Both the position numbers and the translations under genes were made by a program. The notes below the pieces were generated by a model, which did no database searches, was not told the origin of the DNA, and saw nothing but the letters and a program-made list of their open reading frames with translations. Shown here in pieces: positions 1-11,359 of a stretch of DNA of 64,000 nucleotides (position 1 is its first letter; each line of letters opens with the position of its first letter). Source of the DNA: Magnaporthiopsis rhizophila (taxonomy: Eukaryota; Ascomycota; Sordariomycetes; Magnaporthales; Magnaporthaceae); contig PYSS01000121.1 of NCBI GenBank assembly GCA_003049465.1, forward strand, positions 34,992 to 98,991. The letters run 5' to 3'.

Positions 1-373
1 CCCCATGATGGGTGGATGTGGTGGTTGTGTAGCGGAGCCATCACTGTGCTGGAGGGCGAAGGGCTTTTTTCTACCCCGTCTGGCTGGTCTGGTCTGGGGA
101 TGGGTGTATCGTCGGGGATGTGCAAAGCACGGAGGGACGGATGAGATGGAGGGTAGACGGACAAAGACACGCAACGGAGGGGCAGCACGCAGTGGGCCGG
201 GGGCTTCATTGGGTGCAGCTAGGCATGAGTTGGCCATCTCCGCTTTGTGCTCTGGTCGCACCCGCAGGAAACGGGAGGGCTCAAAGGGAAAAAAAAAAAA
301 GCGACGACAACGGAGATAAAATCTTTGGTTTTGCTCCGGCTCCGGGCTGCCCGGGGCGGAGATGTGCGGCTGG

Positions 374-395
374 CTGCTGCTGCTGCTGCTGCTGC
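374..395. repeat. CTG trinucleotide microsatellite
   Basis: About seven uninterrupted CTG units in non-coding sequence. Such runs are prone to length change. Confidence 0.9.
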
Positions 396-699
396 ATCAC
401 TGTTGCACGAGCTGAGCACGACCTGGGTTTTCTCTGTGGGGCGCTGCTCTGCTCTGCTGGCTTGTCTGTCCGATGAAGGACGCCACCTCCCAGCTGCTCC
501 CTGCTGCCCCGCGGCGCGGATGGCTCCGATAGGGCTGGAGCCCCGCCTCCGTGTGTTTATTTCACCCACCCAGGAATACGGGCCCATCCTCGGGGAGCTG
601 GGGGCGTTGCCTGCCTGGCCTGGGGGAAGGCGAAACAGCCACGACGGCTTCGTGCAACGCGGTTTTTCGTTGGCGAACCCGCGCGCTGGCCGGCAGGCA

Positions 700-719
700 A
701 AGAGAGAGAGAGAGAGAGA
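700..719. repeat. AG dinucleotide microsatellite
   Basis: About ten AG units in non-coding sequence. Confidence 0.9.
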
Positions 720-1710
720 CGCGGATGGCGGCATGGCGTGGCGTGTCCTGCGCTCCCGACGTGGCTGAGGATACGAAACACGACGCGGGTCGCGGGACGA
801 GGAGAGCAGCGTGTTCTCCGTAACTGGGCACGGCTACATGCTTTGCCTCGCTCGTTTCACCTTTTCTGAGGCGAAGGGGCCGGCGAGGTGCAGTAGCAGA
901 AAAGCTGGCGTAAAAGATTTTCCGTGGGCGCCAGCATTATGTTGGGTTTGGGCACCACAACCGGCCCCGTGTGCTTTTGCTTTTGCTTTGGCCTGCTGCT
1001 ATTCGTTCCTTAGGGGTCCGCGAGCCATGCGTTAGGGCGGGGGACGAGACCGGCTAGCGGGTTGGTGGGTTTGGGTCGCGTTGTCGTCCGAGATCCAACG
1101 GGCCAGATTTACGCACTGGCTTTTTGCTGGGGCTGATGGTTGCATCTTTGTTACGGACGCTAGGGAATAGCAGACGCCTCGGAGGATTTGGTGGCTGCGA
1201 TGCCGGGTAGGGAAAGCAGTGAACCGCGATGGGGGAAGTTCTTGGCGAGATTGTGCTCACACATGTCTCGCCCGCCCGTGAAGCACAGCCCTGCCGCCAG
1301 CCGTGACTGGGCTGTCTGCCTTGTTTTCTCGCCGCTCTCCCTGCTAGCCGCTTTCTCTTGCATGCCAGGCTGTGCTGGCGCTTTGTGGGAAAACGTTTTG
1401 TTTGGCCCATCGTGTTCGGGCCCGGCGCCATTTTTAGCAGGCTTGCCCTCGGGGCAGGATCAAAAGGCTTTTACGCTACGTCTCGGCCTTTTTGTGCTGT
1501 GAGGGGCAACCGATAGATGGACAGACCGTCTACAGCGCGGATTCTGTACACGACTGCTGGGTATTTGCCTAGTTGGTTTACGGGTTGCGTGTGCAAGCGC
1601 TCAACGGACGGGCAGGGTGATGGCAGGACACGTAATCTCTCTGCTCATCTCGTTCCCAGAGCAGCGCCGCGGAAGTGATGTTAGAATGGCGGCTACACAC
1701 CCAGGAAGCA

Positions 1711-4167
1711 TCAGACCGAAAAGTCCACCGAGCCCCAGTCCAGCCCGCCGTAAAAGTCGTCAGCCCCGTCCAGCGCCCTCGTTAGGAAATCGTCAAACCA
1801 CGTAGCCTCGGTGGTGGGCGACGAAAAGAGAGTGAGCCCCGGGAAGTCCCACTCGAATACAAACTGGTCCGGCACGAAGGATTCGAGGTCTGTGTGGCCG
1901 CCTTCTGCGGCTGCTGCTGATGTCGCTGCCCCGGCTCCGGAAGGCCCGGTGAGGGCTTGGCCGGGCACCGACGCCGTAGCCACCGCTCCTCTGTTGCGGC
2001 TGCGTGCTGCTGCTACCGTCACTGCCGACGGACGTGGCGGCGCATTGGTCGGCTGCACGTCGTCGCCGCAGGTGGCGTCGGACTGCAGCGCCTGGCTGTA
2101 CTTCTCGATGCTCACCCTGACCAGATGCAAGTACATGGCGCCCGTGTTGCTCTTGGCCGTGGCCGTGCCCGCGCCGCCGCTGCTGTTGGGCCCGACGGAC
2201 CGGGCGAACTCGGCCAGCAGGGCGCGGCTCTTGGCGACCAGTGCCCCGCGGCCATCGGCTCTGCCGCGGCCATCCTCGCCGTCGTTCTCCTCGTCGTCGT
2301 CCTCAGGCAGGAGCATGTCCAGCTTCAGCAGAAGCAGCAGACAGAAAGCGTTCTTGGCCCACACAAAGTCGGCCGCGTAGCGCAGGTTGGCCAGGTACAG
2401 ACGCGGCTCCTGCAGCACCACGTCGAGGTGGTCCCGCAGCGACGCCTTGGCCATGAGCAGCACAGCGCGCTGGGCCGGCGTCATGGCGCTCACATCCTCC
2501 AGCCCCAGGCACCGCACCGCCGAGCACATGGCCATGGCGTCGGCCCAGAACCGCTGTACCGCCAGGTTGGGCGCCAGCCAGGGGAGCCGCGCCAGGTGCG
2601 GCGCCAGCACGCGCGTCCAGTCGCCGAACCACACGTCGATGTCGATACGCGCCCCGCGCACCACGTCCATGAGCGCCTCGTCATCGACTCCGGGGCAGGC
2701 TGCGTCGGGGCTGCTGTTGCCGCTGTTACCGGCTCTGCTGCCGCTGCCGCTTCTGTTACTGCTGGACAGCTGTGCCAGCGAGGCCCGGATGCGCGCGCGG
2801 ATGGCGTTCAGCTCGACCTGCGGGAGCAGATGGAGGTCCTCGTCGGTGGCCGACCGGGACTCCAGGAGGATGCGGCAGCGGTTGGCGGCGCCGCGGAAGC
2901 GCAGCGTAGGCAGGTCGCCGGCGTCGACATGCATAATTTGGCTCATGACGGCGATGTGGAGCCAGGTGCGCGTTTTGCGCATCAGCACCGCCTCTTCTTG
3001 TTCTTCTTCCCCGGCGCCATCCGCGATCGAGCCATCGTCACGGCGTCCTCTGCTGGCGGCAGTTCTGCCCCTACTCCGGCGAGAGGCGGACCGGGCGGTG
3101 AGCGTGTCGTAGGCTTCGGGAAGGCCCAGGTCGATGGCCATGCGCATGGCGATGGCAACTAAGAGCGACCGTTCAGATGCATAGCAGGCCTTGACCATTA
3201 GGGCCTGTATCGTTTCAAGCGAACACTTTGCGCCTGGTAGAGAGGTGCTGGTCCTCGTCGGGCTGGGGGCCAAAACCGCAGCATTAAGCATGCGCTGTGT
3301 GTGGAATCCCAGTAGACGGCAGTGATGGGAATCAGGGCCCGACAGAATACGGCAGCCGATGGAGCAGATGGAGCCAAACAGCAGCGGGCTCCGGCGGCGG
3401 ACCGAGTCCATGGTGTCGTGGCTTGGATCGAAGACGGGCACAAAACGATGGCAGCCCGAGAAGAAGGCACGGAAGTAAGCCTCGGCATCCTGCACCGGGA
3501 TCACGCCGGCGTTGACCAGGTCCGGCGCCGACAGTGTGGCGACCTCGTAGTGTGACAGCTTCCGCCTCTTGGTAGCCCGCGCTGGCGTCCGTCTGCTGCT
3601 GTCCTGCAGACCCAAGGCGCCGAAGCCGGCAGCAGTGGTGGTCCCAGGCGATGCCGAGCTGGCAGCCATGGAAGTGCCCGCTGGGGCGGAAGGGGACATG
3701 ATGTCGACGGCACCCACGCTGGCAGGGTGGCCCTGGGCTTGGCTAGATGCGCCATCAACGGTGTCTGTGGACCAGCCTGGGCTGGAAGCGGACGGCTGCC
3801 GTTGAGCGTGAAGCCTGGCCTTGAGAGACTCGATCTCGTCCTTGAGGGACTCGTAAGGGTCTGGGGGCCTTTCTGCAAAGACGCATTCTTTTCCGAAGAC
3901 CTTGCAGCGCGAGCAGGGCCGCTTCTCGTCGCATTTTACCTGCGGACGGTGTCAGTCTTGCAACTTGAAATGGGGTGCCGTCTGCCGGGGGGCTCAATGC
4001 TACCTTGGATCGGCGGCAAGCAGCACAGGCTCGCTGGATTGGATGACATGCATGTCAGGAACCATGTCAGACACGAGAAGGCGCTTTTGGGTTCTTTGTC
4101 TGCCTACCGGAATCCTCTTCTTACGCGGATTCGGCGTCGGCGCCTCGTCTGGCAGCGCATTTTCCAT
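1711..4167 (-). CDS. Zn2Cys6 fungal-specific transcription factor
   Basis: Three exons on the minus strand: 4167-4108, 4033-4004 and 3939-1711, joined by GT-AG introns of 74 and 64 bp, give 772 aa. The start is set by splicing: only this path restores the binuclear zinc cluster. Cysteines are C23, C26, C33, C39, C42 and C49 (CX2CX6CX5CX2CX6C), flanked by basic residues (KKRIPRACAACRRSK). A short heptad-like linker (ESLKDEIESLKARL) follows. The region from about residue 150 (YFRAFFSGCHRFVPVFD) through ERSLLVAIAMRMAIDLGLP matches the fungal-specific TF regulatory domain. The C-terminus is acidic and aromatic and may activate transcription. It acts in the nucleus on CGG-type half sites, as is usual for the family. 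It lies just downstream of the GH31 gene on the same strand, so it may regulate that gene; this is inference. The specific regulator cannot be named. Confidence 0.88.
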
Positions 4168-4420
4168 TGTAGACTTTCGTCCATCCGGGAAACGTTGCCC
4201 AGAGCTGCCTCACACGTCGGCAAGAATGCCCGATCTCTGGCGTGGAGAATCAGGGAAATCCCCGGTTTTAAGGTTGAAACCCCAGCCGTGCTGGACCGTC
4301 CAACTCAACCCCACATTCTGTATTTACAAGCCCCATTTCTCCACCCTCGGTTCTCCGCATCGGTTTACGGAAATATGATTGCTGGTCTGTCTAGGACCAC
4401 GTGCCCTCCTTGTGGCCGTC

Positions 4421-6967
4421 TCAGCTCAGCTCGAACCTCGCGCGCCCCTTCTCGTCCACTCCCAGCGCCGTGATTGTCCTGCCGTCATCGCTGACGACGG
4501 TCCTCGCGTCGCCCGGCGGCAGAACCACCACCAGCGTCTTCCACGGCGCCATAAAGCCCGACGACTCGTCGCGCCTGAACTTTGTCCTAACCTCGTCCGC
4601 GGTCGCCGTGTACTGAAACGTGTAGGACGAGATGCGGTTCTTGTGCTGCACCGACACGCCGTCGTCCTCGAGCCACGTCGTCGAGCCCCAGCGCCCGTTC
4701 CTGCTGACCCCTGGAGGTGGGAACAGCTCGACCGCTCGGTAGTCGTCGAGCGGCAGCGACGCCACGTTGTCCTTCTCGCCCGCCGACAGCACCTGCACAT
4801 CACGGCCCACGGGCAGCGCGGTGCCCACTTTGCCTAGCACGGGGATGCCGGCGCCATGCCACTCGGCGTCGATGTCGACCCACTGGCCGGCCTCTAGATG
4901 CTGGTACGGGGCGTTGAGGTTGATAAACCCTTCGTCGTCGGCCGATGCCCGGGGCAGGTAGACGCGGGCGTGGCGCACGCCGGGCTCGTAAACGCCACCC
5001 ACCAGCAGCGAGTCGCCCAGCAGGTACTGGGTCTCGCCGTCTTTAAGCACTCGGCTGGCCCACACCTCCGGGTCGGCCTCGTAGCCCCAGCCGGTCCAGC
5101 GCTGCGGCGGCACAGCCGTGGTGTGGCTCAGTAGGGCGAGCGAATACAGGTAGGGGATCATGGCGTAGCGGCGCTTGATGGCGGCGCGTACCAGGTGGGT
5201 AATAGACGGGTGCATCCACGGCTCGATAACGTCGCCGACCGAGTTGTCTTCGGCGCTCGTCTTGAAGCAGTTGATGGCGAAACGCGGCGAGTGGCACCCC
5301 AGCTGCACCCAGCGTAGCAGCAGCTCCGGACTCGGCTGCGGGCCCTCGAACCCGCCAATATCGTGCCCGTAGCACTGCAGCAGCGACATGCCCGCCGTCA
5401 GCGAGATGGCGTTGGCCGCCTTCATCGACTCCCAGCTGGTGGTGTTGTCGCCGCTCCACGAGCTGCACGCGTACCGCATCGTGCCCGCCGTCGCGCTGCG
5501 CGTCAGCACAAACGGCCGCTCGTCCGGCCGGACTGCCAGCATCGCATCGTGCGATGCCTTGCCGTGCAGCTCCGTGTGCAGGCCGCGGCCCCAAAGCCCG
5601 ACTTCGCGCCGCACCGCCCCGCCATTCTCGTCGGCCGCCGCGAGGCCCGGCCGGTCCAGTGCGCACTGCCAGTCGTCGTCGGTGATGGTGTACTCGTTGT
5701 TATCGTTCCACATGCAGTCGATGCCCTCCTCGGCCAGCTTTTTAATACCGTTATACCACCATTCAAACCCGGCCTTGGATGTGAAGTCAATATGGCCGCC
5801 GTCGGCACTTTCGCCGCCGCCAGCGCTCCACAGCTTGGTCACGGCGCCTTTACCCGTATGCGAGTCGGTAAACAGTGCGCCCGCATCCTTAAGTTTCTGG
5901 TAGTCCGGATGGCTGGCGATTACGTAGGGCTTGACGTTGGCGATGAGGCGCACTCCCAGTCGGTGCTGCTCTTTAATCCAGGCCTCCGGGTCCGGGAAAC
6001 GGTGGCGGTTCCAGTTGAAAACGTGGCGCACCTTGTCGACGTGGTAGCCGCTCGACATCTGATAGGCTGAACACGGGATGCCGTGCTCCTTCATCTTGAG
6101 CGCCAGTTCTACCAGCGCCTGACCGGCTGGCGGCGAGTCCAGCATGCAGTATTTGTACCCGCCCGACAGGTAGCCCATGGCCCAGCGCGGCACCAGCAGC
6201 GGGTAGCCGGCTAGCACGTCGGCGTAGGTGGTGACCACGTCCTGCAACGTCTTGCCAACGATGACGTACTGCTCGAGGCCGCCGTGGTCCTGGCGGTAAA
6301 CCTTGTAGAAACCCCACATGCCGTCCATCTCGCAGCCGACCGAGTACTCGCCGCGCGACTGGCTCGTCGAGAAGGTGGCGACGCAGCCCCTGGGAGTGGC
6401 GTTGATAAGCAGCGGGATATGCTTGTATAGCGGGTCGGTGCGGTAGGCGTCATAGCCGAAGCTGTCGGTAGCCGTCAGCTTGAAGCGGCGGCCTGACAGG
6501 TCCATAGGCGCCGCCTTCTCGCCGAGCCCGACATGTAGCGTATTGCGGTTGTAGCGCGTATAATGGGCCACGCCGTCGCCGTCGACCGTATAGCCGCGGT
6601 TGGGTACGTCCTGTAGCAGCGGCGTCTGGTCCTGGCCGGCCAGCGACACGCTGAGCAGCGGGGTGTCGCCGTTCCAGTCCAGCTCGACGACGGCATCGCC
6701 CACCTCGATCCTGCGCCGCTTGTCACCCAGCGACTTGACGGTGGCGGCGGTAGTGCCCGGCTTTGGCTCGGCGCGCGTAACCGAGGGCTGCGGCGGCAGC
6801 GGGTGGCTGGGCGAGGTGTAGGTGGTGCGGAAGACGTTGGGCCGGACCGTCTCCAGGGAGAAGGTGAAGGGCAGGTCCTTATCGGCCGACACCAGCCGCA
6901 CCGAGGGCGCGCCGGCGTCCTGGGGGGCAAGGCTCCATGAGGCGGGGATGCGCTCGTGCTGGCCCAT
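4421..6967 (-). CDS. Glycoside hydrolase family 31, intracellular alpha-glycosidase
   Basis: Single exon, 848 aa. The start at 6967 is chosen because it has a good context (ACACAATGGG) and the family homology begins soon after; the frame remains open upstream but reads like 5' leader. A beta-sandwich N-terminal domain (about 40-250) precedes the (beta/alpha)8 barrel. The nucleophile motif reads WNDNNEY with Asp422, and the acid/base motif reads WSGDN with Asp507. The canonical family form is WxDMNE, so the Met-to-Asn change is a subfamily trait rather than a defect. No signal peptide is visible, so it probably hydrolyses imported alpha-glucosides or alpha-xylosides in the cytosol. A Zn2Cys6 regulator lies 254 bp downstream and a sugar/acid-type MFS transporter is divergent upstream. 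Substrate (alpha-glucosidase versus alpha-xylosidase) cannot be decided. Confidence 0.88.
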   Translation of the reverse strand: MGQHERIPASWSLAPQDAGAPSVRLVSADKDLPFTFSLETVRPNVFRTTYTSPSHPLPPQPSVTRAEPKPGTTAATVKSLGDKRRRIEVGDAVVELDWNGDTPLLSVSLAGQDQTPLLQDVPNRGYTVDGDGVAHYTRYNRNTLHVGLGEKAAPMDLSGRRFKLTATDSFGYDAYRTDPLYKHIPLLINATPRGCVATFSTSQSRGEYSVGCEMDGMWGFYKVYRQDHGGLEQYVIVGKTLQDVVTTYADVLAGYPLLVPRWAMGYLSGGYKYCMLDSPPAGQALVELALKMKEHGIPCSAYQMSSGYHVDKVRHVFNWNRHRFPDPEAWIKEQHRLGVRLIANVKPYVIASHPDYQKLKDAGALFTDSHTGKGAVTKLWSAGGGESADGGHIDFTSKAGFEWWYNGIKKLAEEGIDCMWNDNNEYTITDDDWQCALDRPGLAAADENGGAVRREVGLWGRGLHTELHGKASHDAMLAVRPDERPFVLTRSATAGTMRYACSSWSGDNTTSWESMKAANAISLTAGMSLLQCYGHDIGGFEGPQPSPELLLRWVQLGCHSPRFAINCFKTSAEDNSVGDVIEPWMHPSITHLVRAAIKRRYAMIPYLYSLALLSHTTAVPPQRWTGWGYEADPEVWASRVLKDGETQYLLGDSLLVGGVYEPGVRHARVYLPRASADDEGFINLNAPYQHLEAGQWVDIDAEWHGAGIPVLGKVGTALPVGRDVQVLSAGEKDNVASLPLDDYRAVELFPPPGVSRNGRWGSTTWLEDDGVSVQHKNRISSYTFQYTATADEVRTKFRRDESSGFMAPWKTLVVVLPPGDARTVVSDDGRTITALGVDEKGRARFELS

Positions 6968-7992
6968 TGTGTTGTCTATGGGGCGAGAAGGGCCCCTGGT
7001 CTCGGTTTGAGGGATCTTACAATGGGATGGAGGAGGAGGAGGAGGGCAAAAAGCTATACGCGGGAAGGCCTCTCTTTTCAACTCAACAACCCCACGCTGC
7101 CGGACCCTGCTGGGATACCTTGGGGGACGTTCATCCGGCCGCGGTGGGTGCCGAATGGCAGGCCGTGACGACAGACTGCGACCCTCCGCCGTGTTTCTTC
7201 GCGTAACGTTTGGCACGCCGTGGCAGGTGCCCCGCGTGCCCCTGACTCGACGAGTTGGAGAGGGCGGCGGAGATGTGCCAGGTCTCCCGTGACTGGGCCA
7301 GCAAAAGAAAAAGCTGGGGTTGAAGTCGGACAAAGCAGCCGAAGTCCGATGGGCCCACAGTCCGGTTTCCTCCGCACGTGAGCTGCCTAGCACAGCCAAG
7401 CGTGTGACTCCCCGCCCTCCCCACAGCGTGTTATTGAGCCAATTGTCCCAATGTCGGGGAAATTGAGGGTCCCAGTAGCTGGAATGGGCTTCGGTCTGAC
7501 GTCGAGGAGGCAGCTAAGGATGGATCTTCCTGCCCTGAACGAGTCGGAGAAATGCCTCAAGTCCGCTAACAGGCCATCCCCGGTCTTAAGCTTGAACCAA
7601 CAGCAGCCAACCAGGCGGCCGACAAGCGGTGTCCGACGATGGGACGCAACCTCCACGTTCCATCTCCGCCTCCACGGCGACCCCGGCCAGTCCCCATGGG
7701 GCGCTCCCACCAACGGACGCCGCTCCACCAGGTGGATAAAGGTCTCGAGTCATTGGCCGTGGCTGCGGGGACTGAGGAGAAAAGGATGGAGGACAGGCTC
7801 GGTTCCGGCTTGGGGATGGGGGATGGAGGATGGGTGCTGCGCGTCGTCGCGTACATATACCGCGGATCAGCCGATCTTTCGGGTTGCCGCTCCTGTCTGC
7901 TGCCTTCATCCCTCCATCGCCACTGGCGGCTGTGACGTAGATCAGAGGCAGAGACAGACGACATCCTTCCCCAAGGACAGCAGCAGCCCGCC
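6968..7992. promoter_or_regulatory. Divergent promoter region, GH31 / MFS transporter
   Basis: A 1.0 kb non-coding interval between two genes transcribed away from each other. It holds a CCAAT motif near 7438 and a TATA-like TACATATA at about 7852-7859, roughly 135 bp before the transporter ATG. Shared control of both genes is plausible but not shown. Confidence 0.5.
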
Positions 7993-9719
7993 ATGGCCGT
8001 CAGCAGTTCCTCGGACCGGGACAAGGAAATGGCGCCCGAGGCCGCCCAGATCGAGAGGCCCCGGGCCTACGCCAAAGACGTCAACGACGATGCCATCCGG
8101 CCGGCACCCAAGGCCACCAAGGGCCTGGACAAGGCCGAGCAGTTCCTCAAGGAGGCTGGCCGCACCGTTGTCGTCACCCAGGCCAACAACAAGCGCGTCG
8201 TGCGCCTCGTCGACATGAGGCTGCTGCCCATTCTGCTGTGAGCAACCTCTGTCTGGCAGTCGAGCACGGTTTGAGGCGCGTGTGAAAGTGTTGCTGACAA
8301 CCGTCGCTCTCCCCTAGTGTCGTCTACTGCCTCCAGTCTCTCGACAAGAACACGCTCTCGTACGCGGCCGTCTTTGGCCTGATCGAGGATGCCAACCTGG
8401 TGGGCGATCAGTTCTCGTGGCTCGGCTCCGTCGTCTACGTGGCCCAGCTCGTGTTCCAGCCGCTGGTGGCCTACAGCCTGGTGAAGCTGCCCATCGGCAA
8501 GTTCATCACCGCCATGGTCTTCTGCTGGGGCGCCGTGCTCTGCGGCATGACGGCCGCCCACAACTTTGGCGGGCTCATGGCCGCGCGCCTGCTGCTGGGC
8601 GCCTTCGAGGCCTCGGTCGCGCCCACCTTTGTCGCCATCGTGCAGCAGTGGTACCGCCGCCGCGAACAGACCAAGCGCAACGCCGCCTGGTACGCCACCC
8701 TGGGCGTCGTCAACATCTTGGGAAGCCTGCTCACCTACGGCCTGGGCCACATCAAGTCGGACCGACTGCACTCGTACCAGATCATCTTCCTCTTTTGCGG
8801 CGTCCTGACCGTGGCCTGGGCCGTCTTCATGGCCCTCATGATGCCCGACTCGCCCATGACGGCCAAGTTCCTCAAGGGCGACGACAAGCTCATCGCCGTC
8901 GAGCGCCTGCGCATGAACCAGCAGGGCATCAGCTCGGGTGTGTGGAAGTGGGACCACGTGTGGGAGTGCATGTACGACCCCAAGACCTGGCTGTGGTTCT
9001 TCTCCATGCTCGTCATTTCCATCCCTTCGGGCGGCATCTCAACCTTTGGCCCGCTCATTATCGAGTCGTTCGGTTTCGACCGCTTCACCACCATCCTCTT
9101 CAACATCCCCTTTGGCGCCATCCAGATGATCGCCACCCTCGGCGGCGCCTGGCTGTCGGACAAGATCAAGAAGAAGGGCCCGGTGCTGATGGCGCTATGC
9201 ATCTGCCCCATCGCCGGCTGCGCCATCCTGCTCAAGACGGGCCGCGGCAAGGAGGATCAGGCGCTCAACCTGGCGGCCTACTACATCATCTCCTTCTACC
9301 CGGGCATCTCGCCCCTCATCTACTCGTGGTCGGGCCAGAACACGGGCGGCGACACCAAGCGCAAGGTCACGACGGCCATGCTGTTCATCGGCTCCAGCGT
9401 CGGCAACATCGTCGGCCCGCTGCTGTTCCGCCGCGACGAGAGGCCGGCCTACACGCGCGGCCTGATCGCCAACCTTGTTATGTTTGTGCTGCTCATCGTG
9501 CTCTTCGGCGTCGGCATGCTGCTCATCAAGGTGCTCAATGTGCGCCACGCCCGCGAGCGCGTCGCCCTCGGCAAACCCGAGCACATTGTCGACTACAGCA
9601 TGGCCGACAGGAGGGATGCTGCTAACGAGGACGATGTGCTTAATGACGAGACCGTGGGCGAGAGGGGCTTTGAGGACGTGACAGACCTGAAGAACGAGGA
9701 CTTTGTTTATGTGTACTAG
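7993..9719 (+). CDS. MFS transporter, Dal5 / anion:cation symporter type
   Basis: Two exons, 7993-8237 and 8318-9719, with an 80 bp intron (GTGAGC...CCCTAG), encode 548 aa. The splice joins LRLLPILL to VVYCLQSLDKNTLSYAA, which is the first transmembrane segment and the family signature (LQxxDKxxLxYA). About 12 hydrophobic segments follow. RRREQTKRNAAWY lies in the expected cytosolic loop after TM4. The C-terminal tail is acidic and soluble. Family members import organic anions such as allantoate, nicotinate, pantothenate and sugar acids; the substrate here is unknown. The position opposite a GH31 gene suggests uptake of a related compound, which is inference. Confidence 0.9.
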
Positions 9720-9902
9720 TTTGTTGTAGAACACTTTCATTGGATGACGAAGGCGGAGCCATGTTATTGTTAAGGATGTTGCGGATATATTTATACCCAG
9801 GCGGGCTCGCCTTTACGTCGCATTGTCCTACACAATAACCCGTGATCTATGCTTGCCGCCAAACCGGTCCCCGACGTCACCACCGCATCCAAACAACCAA
9901 CC

Positions 9903-10778
9903 CTACAGCGGCCCTGCAACCTTGGCCCAAACCTCCAGCAGCACCTGCACCGCCATGCACGTCGCCGCCGCCTCCAGCACCGTCCGGCCAAGCGTCCACC
10001 TCTCCCCACCGCCGTCGACGCGCTTCACCATTGGCAACCCCGCGACAAAGTACGCGGCATAGCCCAGCGACCCAACCTTTAGCATGCGGTTGCGGTCGCG
10101 GTACAAAAAGTAGTCCTTCAGCGAGTCGTCCGCCATGAAAAACGTCTCGGCGTACGCGAGCGCATACGAAACCGCCAGCACGACGAGAGCGCGTCCAGCC
10201 ATCGAGTCGCGCAGCGTCCCGGTGGGAAGCAACAGAGTGCGCATCAACCGCTCGGCGTATTGCAGGACGGCGAAGTAGGTCATGTAGTAGGCGTGCGTGA
10301 GCGGGTACATGAACAGCGGCACGCGCTGTCTGTCTCCGCTGGCGTCGCTGCCATTGCTGTTGCAGGCGAGCACGTCCGAGTCGAGCGTGAGCCGGATGGC
10401 GGGGAAGTTGTAGCGCATGCCCATGAGCTGGAAGAAGTAGTGCGTCCCGAAGTAGCTGCCCCAGCACACGACCATGAAGATCCAGATGTTGAGCTTGAGC
10501 CAGTGCTGCGCCGCGACGGGCGGAGGAGGCCGCGTGGTTTTGAGGGTCGTGGTGAGGTGGTGGTGCGTCGCGAGGGCGGGGAGGAGCAGCGCGGGCAGGG
10601 AGACGGCGAAGGAGAAGATGAGCAGCTCGCGGTCGGCCCAGGATGCCAGGCGGCCGGTGAACATGACCCAGGCCACGGCGGCGATCCAGAGCGGGCTTTG
10701 CACAAGGATGGCGCGCTCGGTCCAGGCCTTTTCCGCCGAGAGCAGCTGCTGGTCGGCTGTCGTCGGGCGCGGCTTCAT
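9903..10778 (-). CDS. Cycloeucalenol cycloisomerase-like membrane protein
   Basis: Single exon, 291 aa, with about seven hydrophobic segments and no signal peptide. Residue patterns fit the plant cycloeucalenol cycloisomerase family as I know it: W-K-N-W followed by GTHYFFQLMG and YNFP, then PLTHAYYMTYF, SYALAYAETF, YRDRNRMLKVGSLGYAAYF and a terminal W-x-L segment. In plants this enzyme opens the cyclopropane ring of 4-methyl cyclosterols. Fungi make sterols through lanosterol and should not need that reaction, so the substrate here is unknown; a different sterol or triterpenoid isomerisation is possible. It is convergent with the MFS gene, with 183 bp between them. Confidence is good for family membership and low for the reaction. 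Confidence 0.72.
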   Translation of the reverse strand: MKPRPTTADQQLLSAEKAWTERAILVQSPLWIAAVAWVMFTGRLASWADRELLIFSFAVSLPALLLPALATHHHLTTTLKTTRPPPPVAAQHWLKLNIWIFMVVCWGSYFGTHYFFQLMGMRYNFPAIRLTLDSDVLACNSNGSDASGDRQRVPLFMYPLTHAYYMTYFAVLQYAERLMRTLLLPTGTLRDSMAGRALVVLAVSYALAYAETFFMADDSLKDYFLYRDRNRMLKVGSLGYAAYFVAGLPMVKRVDGGGERWTLGRTVLEAAATCMAVQVLLEVWAKVAGPL

Positions 10779-11359
10779 GATTGGAGGCTTTTTTGGCGGC
10801 GGTGGGGGTTGATTTGTGCGACATGATCGCCCGGCTGGGAGGACGTTGACCGGCTTCTACGGGGATTTATTTATGTCGAGGGTGGGAAATCCCGAAAGCT
10901 TGGGGCCCGCGGATCACGCGATTTGCAGGCCCCGCATGGTGGGAGCGGGGAAGAAGGGTTTTCGCAATAGGCTCCCTGTATATATCTGTTCCCCTGCTGT
11001 CTCTCATGCAGAAGATCTCTTCCGCCTTTATGGATAATACAAGGACCTTTTCCCCAGATTAATACGGCCACACTTGTCACATTTGGAGATTTCCATAATA
11101 AGTGCCGATTCCAGCCAGGAAAAACTCGTATAGCGCTTGTTGGGTGCATCCAAAGACTCCACTTTCAACGATATCACCATTAGACACACGAGGATATATC
11201 CAGCTATGACAAGATAAATAATATGCTTAGGGGTTAAATGTAGGTACGAATATGAAAAACGACAAGATGACTGTAATTAGAAATTCTGCGAAGGTACTCC
11301 GAACCAGACCATGTGATCAAGGACTGTTCCAGACAGTTACCTACCTTTCAAGTCAGCAC
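10779..11359. other. Intergenic region
   Basis: Promoter side of the cycloisomerase-like gene and 3' side of the next minus-strand gene. It is locally AT-rich (about 11030-11290). No gene seen. Confidence 0.6.

Larger units (their letters stand above)
1..1710. other. Left-edge intergenic region
   Basis: No reading frame here looks like a gene: the open frames are short, overlap on both strands and have no recognisable motif. It contains a CTG trinucleotide run (about 374-395), an A run near 290-300 and an AG dinucleotide run (about 700-719). It lies 3' of the regulator that ends at 1711 on the minus strand. Confidence 0.6.

Noticed and set aside
1957..3162. 401-codon plus-strand frame across the Zn2Cys6 gene
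   Set aside because: It is antisense to a protein with a clear TF domain and shows only low-complexity composition; a GC-rich shadow.
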